NCBI GenBank assembly: GCA_910578085.1
Contig: CAJTPM010000007.1
Location: 99,098 to 163,097 of the forward strand
Origin: an uncultured Lachnospiraceae bacterium
GTDB lineage: Bacteria > Bacillota > Clostridia > Lachnospirales > Lachnospiraceae
Length of the DNA stretch: 64,000 nucleotides
Direction: 5' to 3'
The position numbers and the translations under genes are program-made. Shown in pieces: positions 1-8,290 of the stretch. Positions within the stretch are counted from its first letter, which is position 1. The number at the start of each line of letters is the position of its first letter. The notes beneath the pieces are model-generated. The model worked only from the letters and a program-made list of their open reading frames with translations. It had not been told where the DNA came from and ran no database searches.

Positions 1-1
1 T

Positions 2-346
2 CGGGATAAAGAGAGTGAGAATCAGGGCAGGCGAGTAGTGAAAAAGGGATTGGAATACATTGAGGAGAATTTCAGTGAAGAGTCTCTTTCTTTAAATAGT
101 GTGGCCGGTGCCATCGGTGTCAGCAGCAACTATTTCAGCAGTGTATTCAGTCAGGAAATGCAGATGACATTCATTGAATATGTGACGAAAAAACGAATGG
201 AAAAAGCAAAAAGGCTGTTGCGGCAGACAGAAAAGCATTCCGGGGAGATTGCGGCTGAAGTGGGCTATAAGGATCCCCATTATTTCAGTTTTGTCTTTAA
301 AAAGACTGTTGGATGTACGCCCAGGGAATACCGGAATGGAAAGTAG
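2..346 (+). CDS. C-terminal part of an AraC-type DNA-binding regulator (5' end outside window)
   Basis: The frame is open from the left edge, so the gene begins before the window; a GTG at position 38 is probably an internal codon. The visible part of about 114 residues holds the two helix-turn-helix units of the AraC family: SLNSVAGAIGVSSNYFSSVF followed by a second unit ending in the family signature DPHYFSFVFKKTVGCTPREYR. Regulators with only this domain at the C-terminus are usually either sugar-responsive AraC proteins or YesN-type response regulators; the missing N-terminus prevents a choice. The next gene is convergent. The domain call is secure; the signal and targets are unknown. Confidence 0.85.
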   Translation, partial: RDKESENQGRRVVKKGLEYIEENFSEESLSLNSVAGAIGVSSNYFSSVFSQEMQMTFIEYVTKKRMEKAKRLLRQTEKHSGEIAAEVGYKDPHYFSFVFKKTVGCTPREYRNGK

Positions 347-402
347 AATTTTCTGCAAAGACAGGTCTGACGGTGGTGAAGGCGGAGAAAGGACACCGAA
401 GT

Positions 403-1485
403 TTAAACTGGTACAGATCTGCAGCTGCGCTTTACGGTAAGATGCCAGGATAGTTTCTGGGATGAGACCGAAGAACCTTTCATCAGTTTTATCAGCATCT
501 GCGCTGCGGTGGATCCCATTTCGTGGTTTTTGTGGGATAAGGAGGTGAGCTGCGTGGAGGAAAGCTCACTGAGATAGGTGTTGTCAAAGCAGACAACACT
601 GACGTCTTCGGGTACCCGCAGATTTTTACAGGTAAGTTCTTTCATAAGCCAATAGGCAATTTCGTCGTTGTAGCAGACAACAGCAGTAGCATCTTTTAAC
701 TGTTTTAAAATAAATTCGGATAAAAAAGCAGTATCCTGCCTTTTTTGCAGCGAGGCAAGCTGGACGGTATCATAGAAGCCGATGCATTCTTCACAAAAAG
801 GTAGATTCTCATCTCGCAGAGCGGATAAAAATCCAAAATATCGTTCAATACCCTGGACATCATCTCTTTTAAAGATACCTGCGATTTTTCTGTGCCCAAG
901 GGTGGAAAGGTATTTTCCAAGATAGTATCCACCCCCGTAGTTATCGTCTTTTATAAAGGGATAATCAGGCATGTTGCTGTAGTTTCCATGAAAAAACACA
1001 ACAGAAGTCCCCTTGTCGGCAAGACGGTCGTAGAGGTCGTGATTTGGTGTTGGCATGCAGGTTTTGCATCCTTCACTTAAAATACCGCGGACAGGATTTT
1101 CCAGTAACTGCTGCAAAATCATACGTTCTGTGGAGATCTGATTATCCGTAATATGGACAGTGAAGGAAAAACCTGCTTCCTGCAGCGTGTTCCGCATATC
1201 CGCAAGGAGGCCGGGGTAAATATATTCTGTGTCGGAGCAGACTAAAACGGCTACAGTATTTTTTTCCTCTTTTCCGTATAACCCAGTGGTATAGGAACCG
1301 CTTCCCTGACGTTTTTCTATCAGGTGTTCTGCCTCAAGAACAGAGAGAGCCTTTCTGACAGTTTGACGGCTGATACCGTATTTCTGACACAGGGCAGCTT
1401 CCGTGGGAAGTTTAAAAGTGTCACCGGCATTTTCTTCTATGAGATTTTTCAACAGATCGGCAAGCTTACTGTATTTTGTGGACAT
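403..1485 (-). CDS. GntR-type winged-helix regulator with LacI-like sugar-binding domain
   Basis: The 360-residue protein starts with a GntR winged helix (about residues 1-70, including YGISRQTVRKALSVLE and the wing IEKRQGSGSYT) and continues with a periplasmic-binding-protein fold of the LacI type (about 80-355). This layout is that of AraR-like repressors, where the C-terminal domain binds a sugar and releases DNA. The start is the ATG at 1485 because a strong GGAGGAAAG site lies just upstream; an in-frame start 22 codons earlier lacks one. It is divergent from the ABC transporter and Frl-like operon, whose promoter carries two matching palindromes, so it probably represses that operon and is induced by the imported sugar. 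The ligand is not visible in the sequence. Confidence 0.85.
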   Translation of the reverse strand: MSTKYSKLADLLKNLIEENAGDTFKLPTEAALCQKYGISRQTVRKALSVLEAEHLIEKRQGSGSYTTGLYGKEEKNTVAVLVCSDTEYIYPGLLADMRNTLQEAGFSFTVHITDNQISTERMILQQLLENPVRGILSEGCKTCMPTPNHDLYDRLADKGTSVVFFHGNYSNMPDYPFIKDDNYGGGYYLGKYLSTLGHRKIAGIFKRDDVQGIERYFGFLSALRDENLPFCEECIGFYDTVQLASLQKRQDTAFLSEFILKQLKDATAVVCYNDEIAYWLMKELTCKNLRVPEDVSVVCFDNTYLSELSSTQLTSLSHKNHEMGSTAAQMLIKLMKGSSVSSQKLSWHLTVKRSCRSVPV

Positions 1486-1609
1486 TTCAACTTTCCTCCA
1501 GGTGCAGAACAGATTCCTTTTATTATAAACTTTTTTGGCCGGCAGAATCAATCTGATTTTTGTGTATTTTTACTGAAATTTTATCTGGAATTTTGCACAT
1601 AATTATGAA

Positions 1610-1638
1610 TTGACAAAAAAGGAGAGGAAAAATATAAT
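1610..1638 (+). promoter_or_regulatory. Sigma-A promoter of the sugar-amine operon
   Basis: TTGACA at 1610-1615 and TATAAT at 1633-1638 are separated by exactly 17 bases, a perfect consensus. The expected start of transcription, near 1645, falls inside the first operator palindrome, so a bound repressor would block initiation. Confidence 0.9.
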
Positions 1639-1642
1639 AAAA

Positions 1643-1658
1643 GAGTAAACGATTACTC
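1643..1658. promoter_or_regulatory. Operator 1 (palindrome) at the transcription start
   Basis: GAGTAAACGATTACTC is a dyad with 6-bp perfect arms around ACGA. It lies 5 bases after the -10 box. A second copy follows at 1702. It is probably the binding site of the divergent GntR/LacI regulator. Confidence 0.75.
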
Positions 1659-1701
1659 AAAAATATAAATACGCTCTTAAAAGGGCGGTTATTTTATCCC
1701 G

Positions 1702-1723
1702 GTTGAGTAAACGATTACCCAAC
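1702..1723. promoter_or_regulatory. Operator 2 (palindrome), same core as operator 1
   Basis: The core GAGTAAACGATTACCC repeats operator 1 with one change, and the dyad extends outward to 9-bp arms with one mismatch (GTTG at the left end, CAAC at the right). The centres are 62-63 bases apart, about six helical turns, which would suit binding of two dimers on one DNA face or a loop. Confidence 0.75.
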
Positions 1724-1813
1724 GAGACAATTTTTGGTGATCACAGGAAAAGGAGGGAAGAATAAGAGAAGTAGTATGGCAGTTGTAAATGAGTAGCAGA
1801 GAGGCATGATGTA

Positions 1814-3292
1814 ATGATGGGTGATTATGTATTGCAAATGAAAGAAGTGTCAAAAAGTTTTGGGGGAGTACATGCTCTCAAAGAGGTTGACCTGAATTTG
1901 AGGAAAGGAGAGGTACTTTGTTTAGTCGGAGAAAATGGAGCCGGAAAATCCACCCTGATGAAAATTTTATCCGGTGTGCTTACTCCTGATAAAGGAGAGA
2001 TCATATTGAAGGGAGAAAAAATGTCCATTCGGAATCCGGCTGAGGCCTATAGGGCGGGGATCAGTATCGTACATCAGGAACTGATTCAGATACCGTCCAT
2101 GAGCGTGGCGGAAAATATCTATCTCGGACGATATGACACAAAAGGTGGTTTTATCAGTTTCAGAAAACTTGTGGAGCGGACAGAAGAACTGATGGAAAAA
2201 CTGGATATTTATTTTGATCCGGAGAGCAGGCTTTCCACTTACAGCGTTGCGCAGAGACAGCTGATAGAAATATTAAAAGCGTTGTCTTACGATGCATCTA
2301 TTATTATTTTTGATGAACCTACCGCTGCGCTGACAACGGATGAGTCGGAACTTTTGTATAAGATCATCCGCAGGTTGAAAAAAGAAGGCCTTTCCGTCAT
2401 TTTCATTTCCCACCGGATGGATGATATTTTTGCAGTGGGAGACCGGCTTTTATGTCTGAAGGATGGGGAGGTTTCCGGAGAGGCTGACGTAAAGGAGATT
2501 ACTGTTCCGGAAATCATCAGAATGATGGTGGGACGGGAATTTTCCAGAGAACAGAAAAAGGAGAGAGAACAGACGAAAGAGGTTATATTCTCGGTACAGA
2601 ATCTCACAAATAAAAAACTGCAGGATATCAGTTTTGATTTGAATAAAGGGGAAGTGCTGGGAATAGGCGGATTGATCGACGCCGGGAGAACGGAAGTATT
2701 GCGGGCTGTTTTCGGTATTGATCCCTGCGGGGGGACGATGTTTTTTGAGGGAAAACCGATCTGTAATAAAAGTCCCAGGGATGCCATAGCAAACGGTTTC
2801 TCCTTTGTGCCGGAGGACAGAAAGGATCAGGGGCTGATCCTTATGGCGGATATCCTGTCAAATGTGGAATTAAATATCCTGAAGAAAGTGTCCTGCGGGG
2901 GATTTATGATTCGGCAAAAAGAGACAGGAATGGTCAACAGTTTTGTGGAAAAGCTGGAGATTAAGGCCAGAAATATTTTTACACGAGTCGGGATGCTCAG
3001 CGGCGGCAACCAGCAAAAAGTGGTCATAGCCAAAAGCCTTTCTTCTGAGCCCAGAATCGTTTTGCTGGACGAACCTACCAGAGGAGTGGATGTGGGAGCG
3101 AAAGCGGAGATATACAGTATTATTGAAACGCTTGTGGCAAATGGTGTCTCCGTGATTATGGTTTCCTCGGAACTGCCGGAACTTATCAGCATCAGCGACC
3201 GTATCATGGTGATGCGGGAGGGCAGGATGACGGGAATTATGGACGCGAAAGAGGCTACGGAAGAGAAAATTATGGAGATGGCGGTAAATTGA
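1814..3292 (+). CDS. Ribose-type sugar ABC transporter, ATPase with two ABC domains
   Basis: A 492-residue protein of the RbsA/MglA group, which powers uptake of pentoses or hexoses through a single permease homodimer. The first half has Walker A GENGAGKSTLMK, signature YSVAQRQLIEI and Walker B IIIFDEPTAAL. The second half has a degenerate Walker A (GLIDAGRTEVLR), the signature LSGGNQQKVVIAKSL and LLDEPTRGVDVG, the asymmetric pattern typical of the family. It is the first gene after the operator-controlled promoter, with a leader of about 170 bases. The start (ATG 1814 or 1817) has only a weak ribosome site. The substrate is inferred from downstream enzymes as a fructosamine. Confidence 0.9.
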   Translation: MMGDYVLQMKEVSKSFGGVHALKEVDLNLRKGEVLCLVGENGAGKSTLMKILSGVLTPDKGEIILKGEKMSIRNPAEAYRAGISIVHQELIQIPSMSVAENIYLGRYDTKGGFISFRKLVERTEELMEKLDIYFDPESRLSTYSVAQRQLIEILKALSYDASIIIFDEPTAALTTDESELLYKIIRRLKKEGLSVIFISHRMDDIFAVGDRLLCLKDGEVSGEADVKEITVPEIIRMMVGREFSREQKKEREQTKEVIFSVQNLTNKKLQDISFDLNKGEVLGIGGLIDAGRTEVLRAVFGIDPCGGTMFFEGKPICNKSPRDAIANGFSFVPEDRKDQGLILMADILSNVELNILKKVSCGGFMIRQKETGMVNSFVEKLEIKARNIFTRVGMLSGGNQQKVVIAKSLSSEPRIVLLDEPTRGVDVGAKAEIYSIIETLVANGVSVIMVSSELPELISISDRIMVMREGRMTGIMDAKEATEEKIMEMAVN

Positions 3293-3306
3293 CAGGAGAC
3301 AGGAAA

Positions 3307-4308
3307 GTGAATAAGAAAAAAGAGTCAAAAAACAATATATTTAATGCCATAGTGCGAAATCCAAATTCTATGGGACTGTTTGGTATTATCTGCATGATCA
3401 TTACGTTTGCTGTTGTGGTACAGCTCAGCAACAGTGTATTTCTATCCAGAGAGAATATGTTCAATATTTTAAAACAGGTAGTTACTTACGGGTTACTGGC
3501 AATAGCGATGGCAGTCCCGTTAATTAACGGAAATTTTGATATGTCCATTTCTGCCAGCGCCGCTCTGTCCGGTATGATAGCGGCAATATTGACTACTGCC
3601 GGCTTTGCAGGAATAAAAATGGGTTTTGCTTTGGCTGTGTTCCTTTCGGTTTGTGTATGCGCGCTGGTAGGACTGATCAACGGGCTGATCGTGACATATA
3701 CCAGAATTTCACCGTTTATCGTCACGCTGGGGACGCAGACAGCAGTGAAGGGGATCGTTTATATTATCTGCAAAAATAAGGCGGTAGGAGGCCTGGGAGA
3801 GACATTTACTTTTTTGGGTTTCGGCAGTGTAGCCGGTGTTCCGGTGTCGGTTCTTATTCTTCTCGCTGTTTTTGTGATTATGGGGATTGTGCTTCGCAAA
3901 ACTACCTTTGGAAGAAAAATTTATGCCAATGGCGGAAACTATACGGCAGCTTATTATTCGGGAATTGACGTAAAGCGGACAAGAGTGCTGGCGTATGTGG
4001 TGAGCGGTATGATCTCCGCAATTGCCGGAATTTTACTGACGGCACGTTCCGGTTCCGCTCAGCCCACGGCGGCAGAAGGGTATGAGGCGACGGCAATTTC
4101 AATCTGTGCCATGGGCGGTGTAGCAATGCATGGCGGAGATGGTTCTGTGACCGGCATATTGTTGGGAGCGATCATGATGGGCATGATAAGCAACGGTATG
4201 AATCTGATGAGAATAGGTTCTAACTGGCAGTATGTAGTGAGAGGCGTTATTTTGATTGTCGCCGTATTTTATTCCCAGGTCATTGGGGATAAAGCGGCTA
4301 AAAAATAA
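3307..4308 (+). CDS. Ribose-type sugar ABC transporter permease
   Basis: A 333-residue permease of the RbsC family (BPD_transp_2) with about 8-10 hydrophobic segments and the typical MAVPLINGNFDMSISASAAL stretch early in the protein. The GTG at 3307 is chosen because AGGAG lies 8 bases upstream; a TTG at 3289, which overlaps the ATPase stop, is the alternative. It sits between the ATPase and the binding-protein gene and would form the membrane channel. Confidence 0.88.
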   Translation: MNKKKESKNNIFNAIVRNPNSMGLFGIICMIITFAVVVQLSNSVFLSRENMFNILKQVVTYGLLAIAMAVPLINGNFDMSISASAALSGMIAAILTTAGFAGIKMGFALAVFLSVCVCALVGLINGLIVTYTRISPFIVTLGTQTAVKGIVYIICKNKAVGGLGETFTFLGFGSVAGVPVSVLILLAVFVIMGIVLRKTTFGRKIYANGGNYTAAYYSGIDVKRTRVLAYVVSGMISAIAGILLTARSGSAQPTAAEGYEATAISICAMGGVAMHGGDGSVTGILLGAIMMGMISNGMNLMRIGSNWQYVVRGVILIVAVFYSQVIGDKAAKK

Positions 4309-4329
4309 ACAAAAAAGGAGGATGGCAGT

Positions 4330-5358
4330 ATGAAGAAACTAACAGCAACTATTTTAACTGCAGCCCTGGCATTTGGGCTTATGGCCTGTGGAAGTGAGAG
4401 CGCGGAGCCAAAAAAGCCGGAGGCGGAGACAGCACCGGAAACAGTACAGGAGGCAGAACCGGAAGGGGAAGAGGATAAGAAAGTGATCGCAGTTTTACCC
4501 CAGTCAATGGCTCAGGAGTTTGGCGCTGATGTTGTTTCGGCAGTGGAGAAAGCGTGTGATTCCTACGGATATGAATGTATCGTGCTGGATCCTGACCTGG
4601 ATCTGAGCACACAGATCAGTATGATGGAAGACTTGATCGTGCAGAAGGTGGACGGCTGTATTTTCTCAGCCATCGATACGACTTCCATGGGAGCTATTGT
4701 AGAAGAGCTGAAAAACGCAGGGATCAAGGTAGTGGACTTTGACTGTACCGTGGATGAGGGAAATGCGGATGCCAGCATCAAGAGCGACGACTATCAGGGC
4801 GGATATCTGGCGGCCAGTATTCTGATGGAGAAAGTAAATGATCCGCAGGCAACGATAATTGTTTATGGAACCTCTTCCACTATCGGTACGGGTTATCTGA
4901 GGAATTCAGGGTTTCATGCTTATATGGAAGAAAATTATCCGGATGTGACAATTGTAGAGACAAGACCATCAGAAGGCGCAGGCACGAGAGACGGCTGCCG
5001 CACCTGGGCGGTGGACATGCTGACAGCATATCCGGAGGCGAAAGGGTTTTTCACTTTTTATGGCGACGGGGCGATCGGAACGTACTTTGGCGTAAAGGAC
5101 AATGGCCGTGAAGATATCACGATAGTGGGATATGATGCCAGTGCGGAACAACAGGAGATCATGATCGCCGACGGAAGCGGCTGCATTTTACAGGCGTCTG
5201 TGGCGCAGTATCCGAAAATGATGGGCAGAATGGCTGTAGAGACGATGAAGGAGCTTTTTGAGGGCACTTATACAAAAGAAGGTGCGGAAGACATTATATA
5301 CATTGAACCAGGTGTATTAAAAGCGGAAGAAGCTGAAAATTATGAGGAAAAGGAGTAA
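4330..5358 (+). CDS. Sugar-binding lipoprotein of the ABC transporter
   Basis: A 342-residue lipoprotein: positively charged start, hydrophobic h-region and lipobox LMAC (Cys20), then an acidic Glu/Pro linker of about 30 residues and a ribose-binding-protein domain (Peripla_BP_4 type, starting KKVIAVLPQSM). It has a strong AAGGAGG site just upstream. It captures the substrate outside the cell and hands it to the permease encoded upstream. The binding-pocket residues cannot be assigned by eye, so the ligand is inferred only from operon context. Confidence 0.88.
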   Translation: MKKLTATILTAALAFGLMACGSESAEPKKPEAETAPETVQEAEPEGEEDKKVIAVLPQSMAQEFGADVVSAVEKACDSYGYECIVLDPDLDLSTQISMMEDLIVQKVDGCIFSAIDTTSMGAIVEELKNAGIKVVDFDCTVDEGNADASIKSDDYQGGYLAASILMEKVNDPQATIIVYGTSSTIGTGYLRNSGFHAYMEENYPDVTIVETRPSEGAGTRDGCRTWAVDMLTAYPEAKGFFTFYGDGAIGTYFGVKDNGREDITIVGYDASAEQQEIMIADGSGCILQASVAQYPKMMGRMAVETMKELFEGTYTKEGAEDIIYIEPGVLKAEEAENYEEKE

Positions 5359-5367
5359 AAAGAAAAA

Positions 5368-6378
5368 ATGACAGAATTTTTGACCTATACCAGTGCGCAG
5401 GAAATAGTGGAGACAATAGAGGAAATCAGAACACAGCTGCAGGAAAAAGGAGGTATCCGGAATTTATACCTTTTAGGATGCGGCGGTTCTCTTGCAGGAT
5501 TATATCCTCTGGATTATTTTATGCGCAGTGAGGCAAAGAACATTTCCTGCAGAAGCATGAATGCAAATGAATTTGTGTATGATACGCCGAAGGGCTGCGG
5601 GGAGAACAGTATTGTGATCTGTATGTCACTGGCCGGAACAACGCCTGAAACCGTTGCCGCGGCCAAAAAGGCGGAAGAAGTGAATGCAACTGTCATTACG
5701 ATGAGCCTGACAACGGATTGTCCGCTTGCACAGTACGGCAGATACCATTGGACCTATGGCAGTGAGCTGCGTGGGAACTGCAGTTATCAGGATGTAAATC
5801 TGGCGAAAGTGCTGCGCTTTGGCATGGAACTTCTGAGGATCGAGGAGGGATATGAAAAATATGAGAAAGGGGTGGCGGCTTTTGAAGTATTAGACGCACT
5901 TTGCGCGAAAGCCAAAAAACAGGTGTCTGACCGGGCTGTGAAATTTGCGGAGGAACATAAAGATGATGCAGTGATCTATACTCTGGCAAGTGGCGCCACT
6001 TACTGCGCCGCGTATATGCAGACGATCTGCATGTTTATGGAGATGGAGTGGATCCACTCCGGTACGATCCATGCAGGAGAACTTTACCATGGACCTTTCG
6101 AGATTACAGATAAGAATACGCCGTTTTTCCTGTTTGTGAATGAGGGAAGGACACGTTTTCTGGATGAGAGAGCAGTGCGTTTTCTTGAAAAATATTCAGG
6201 GCGGGTGACGATCCTGGATGCAAAGGAACTGGGTATCTGTATCATTGATCCGGAGGTGGTGGATTACTTCAACCCGATATTACTGTGGTCCTGTGCTGTG
6301 GAATATACGAGAGCACTGGCTGATGCGAAAAAACATCCGCTGCTTCAACGCAGATATATGTTTAAAGTAGAATATTAA
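5368..6378 (+). CDS. frlB: SIS-domain sugar isomerase/deglycase, FrlB-like
   Basis: A 336-residue protein with two SIS domains. The first has LLGCGGSLAG and the phosphosugar loop SLAGTTPET; the second contains SGTIHAGELYHGPFEI, and the protein ends RRYMFKVEY, which resembles the end of E. coli FrlB. FrlB (fructoselysine-6-phosphate deglycase) splits fructoselysine 6-phosphate into glucose 6-phosphate and lysine. The neighbours resemble FrlD and FrlC, supporting the assignment. It could instead act on another Amadori product such as fructose-asparagine; the family and the role in cleaving a phosphorylated sugar-amine are likelier than the exact substrate. Confidence 0.72.
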   Translation: MTEFLTYTSAQEIVETIEEIRTQLQEKGGIRNLYLLGCGGSLAGLYPLDYFMRSEAKNISCRSMNANEFVYDTPKGCGENSIVICMSLAGTTPETVAAAKKAEEVNATVITMSLTTDCPLAQYGRYHWTYGSELRGNCSYQDVNLAKVLRFGMELLRIEEGYEKYEKGVAAFEVLDALCAKAKKQVSDRAVKFAEEHKDDAVIYTLASGATYCAAYMQTICMFMEMEWIHSGTIHAGELYHGPFEITDKNTPFFLFVNEGRTRFLDERAVRFLEKYSGRVTILDAKELGICIIDPEVVDYFNPILLWSCAVEYTRALADAKKHPLLQRRYMFKVEY

Positions 6379-6389
6379 AGAGAAGACAT

Positions 6390-7316
6390 ATGATTAATTT
6401 TTATTGTATCGGAAGAAATAATGTAGATGTATATCTAAAATATAATATGGTCTATCCGGGAGGAAACTGCAGTAACGTAGCTGCTCATTTTGCAAAATTT
6501 GGGTACGGTGCGGCGTTGGTAACTGTGGTGGGACAGGATGTTCTCGGGCGGCTGCAGTTAAAATCTCTGGAGAAACTGGGTGTGGATGTATCGGGCAGCC
6601 GAATGGAGAAGGGGCAGACAGCATGGTGTTTCATATTGCATGAAAAGGAAAACCGGAAGTTTGTCAAATCGGATCTGAGTATTTTTCGTACATACCCTCT
6701 GATGAGAGCGGACGTAGAGCATGTGAGAGAAAAAAAATATGATTCAATATACACGTCTGTATGTATAGAAAGCGCCTTTGCAGAGGGGGTTTTCGAGTCC
6801 CTTAAGGAGTATGGACTGCCGATCTGCTGTGATTTTGCGGATGGGTGGCAGGAGGAGGAATTGTATGAGGCCTGTGGCTTCATACAATATCCCTATCTGT
6901 CCTGTGAAAAATGTTCTCTTGAGGAGACAATGAACGTGTTAAAAGGCTGTGTGGAACACGGTGCGGCACTGGCTTTGGGGACAAGAGGAATGGATGGTTC
7001 CGTTGTGTATGACGGAAGAGCTTTTTATCACCAGAAGGCGTATCCGATTTCGGCAGTTGACACACTGGGGGCAGGAGATTCCTTTCTGGCAAGATTTTCG
7101 ATGTGCTATTTTGAAGGCTTAAAACAGCTTAAAATGATAAAAATTGCCGGCGAGAAGGAGACGGAAAGGATTCTGGAACAGGCAAGGGGAGCCCTGATCA
7201 GGTACAGCCTGGATATGGCGGCACTGTACGCAGCCCATGTATGCAATGATTACGGAGGATTTGGCATGGGGATCCCCTATGAAACGTCTATGACGGGAGA
7301 GGCGGTACAGATATGA
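6390..7316 (+). CDS. frlD: PfkB-family sugar kinase, FrlD-like (fructoselysine 6-kinase)
   Basis: A 308-residue ribokinase-family protein. The N-terminus (CIGRNNVDVY, then PGGNCSNVAAHFAKFG) matches the GDNCVDIY and GGNAVNVA motifs of FrlD. The C-terminal PfkB signature DTLGAGDSFLARF gives the anion hole and catalytic Asp230. The reaction would be ATP-dependent 6-phosphorylation of the imported sugar-amine, making the FrlB substrate. It starts 11 bases after frlB and overlaps the next gene by 4 bases, so the three are co-translated. A C-terminal tail of about 50 residues is longer than in the E. coli enzyme. Confidence 0.75.
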   Translation: MINFYCIGRNNVDVYLKYNMVYPGGNCSNVAAHFAKFGYGAALVTVVGQDVLGRLQLKSLEKLGVDVSGSRMEKGQTAWCFILHEKENRKFVKSDLSIFRTYPLMRADVEHVREKKYDSIYTSVCIESAFAEGVFESLKEYGLPICCDFADGWQEEELYEACGFIQYPYLSCEKCSLEETMNVLKGCVEHGAALALGTRGMDGSVVYDGRAFYHQKAYPISAVDTLGAGDSFLARFSMCYFEGLKQLKMIKIAGEKETERILEQARGALIRYSLDMAALYAAHVCNDYGGFGMGIPYETSMTGEAVQI

Positions 7317-8146
7317 AATGGTCGCAGATTGCAATGGGAAATTTCACTTATTACTATTATTCTTTTGCGTATTTTCTGGATGCCATGGAAAAACAGAATA
7401 TTGACAGGATCGAACTGTGGCTGGCGGAACCGCATCTGTGTCTGGATGATTGCAGCTATGCCGGTATGCGGCAGTTTTCAAAAATGCTTCGGGAAAGAAA
7501 CTTTAAGGTATGCTGCGTAACGCCGGAGCAGTATCAGTATCCGGTAAATATCGCTTCGTCGGATGCGGATACCAGAAAACGCAGTACCAATTATTTTAAG
7601 AAGGCCATTGATCTGGCGGCAGAACTGGAAGCGCCGAAAGTGCTTGTGGCAAGCGGCCATTGCCCCCAGGAAGAAAACAGGGAAGAGGCGTTTAAAAGAA
7701 TGAAGGAAGTATTGACAGAGCTTGCGCATAATGCCTGCTTTAAGGGAGTTCAGATTGTTTTTGAACCTATGCCGCGCAAGATCGATCTGGTAAGAAGTGC
7801 CGCGGAAGTGAAGAAAATACTGGATGAAGTAGGATTTTATGAGGGAATCCGCGGGATGATGGATTTTGATATCTGTCTGCGGCAGAAGGATACACCGAAA
7901 AAGTATATGGAAATTCTGGGGAAGAAGAATATAAATCACATTCATCTGAACGATGGAAATCCCGGGGGACATCTGATTCCGGGAGAAGGTGTGCTGCCCA
8001 TAAAGGAAGCGCTTGAAGAGCTGGAAAGTACAGGGTATACAGACGATATCTCGGTGGAAGTCACGAACAGTATTTATTATGAAGCTCCGGATGCGGCGAC
8101 AGAGAAAATTCTGCAATTTCTGAGAGGACTGAAGATGTTTAAATGA
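7313..8146 (+). CDS. frlC: Xylose-isomerase-like TIM-barrel epimerase, FrlC-like
   Basis: A 277-residue AP-endonuclease-2/xylose isomerase-like TIM barrel. Likely metal ligands are in VFEPMP, MMDFDICL, HIHLND and SVEVTN. Segments such as RIELWLAEPH, CVTPEQYQYPVNI and IPGEGVLPIKEAL correspond to E. coli FrlC, which interconverts fructoselysine and psicoselysine at C3. ATGA overlap with frlD shows translational coupling. With frlB and frlD it completes the set for both epimeric Amadori compounds. A general sugar phosphate isomerase is the fallback annotation. Confidence 0.72.
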   Translation: MKWSQIAMGNFTYYYYSFAYFLDAMEKQNIDRIELWLAEPHLCLDDCSYAGMRQFSKMLRERNFKVCCVTPEQYQYPVNIASSDADTRKRSTNYFKKAIDLAAELEAPKVLVASGHCPQEENREEAFKRMKEVLTELAHNACFKGVQIVFEPMPRKIDLVRSAAEVKKILDEVGFYEGIRGMMDFDICLRQKDTPKKYMEILGKKNINHIHLNDGNPGGHLIPGEGVLPIKEALEELESTGYTDDISVEVTNSIYYEAPDAATEKILQFLRGLKMFK

Positions 8147-8204
8147 TTTTGACTTTTGTCCGGCTATCCTGTAAAATAAGGAAAATTACTGCATTTTGAG
8201 GGAT

Positions 8205-8231
8205 AAGATTGAAAATAGAATTTTCAATCTT
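8205..8231 (+). terminator. Hairpin after the frl-like operon
   Basis: A perfect 12-bp stem (AAGATTGAAAAT and its complement) with a 3-base loop. The downstream tract is U-rich but interrupted (TGTGTTTGTG), so termination may be partial. It is the first strong structure after the operon. Confidence 0.55.
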
Positions 8232-8238
8232 GTGTTTG

Positions 8239-8276
8239 TGTCTCAAATGAACATGCTTGCATGTTCGCTTGAGACA
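8239..8276. repeat. Long imperfect palindrome in the leader of the LacI gene
   Basis: Two 8-bp perfect stems (TGTCTCAA/TTGAGACA outside, GAACATGC/GCATGTTC inside) separated by one 2-base mismatch close on a 2-base loop. The element ends 14 bases before the ATG of the LacI gene, directly ahead of its AGGAG site. It could be an autoregulatory operator, a translation-control hairpin or a dispersed palindromic repeat. Confidence 0.6.
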
Positions 8277-8290
8277 TCAGGAGACAAATT

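Noticed and set aside
2287..3328. Minus-strand frames opposite the ABC transporter genes
   Set aside because: They are antisense shadows of well-supported plus-strand genes and lack ribosome sites and recognisable domains.
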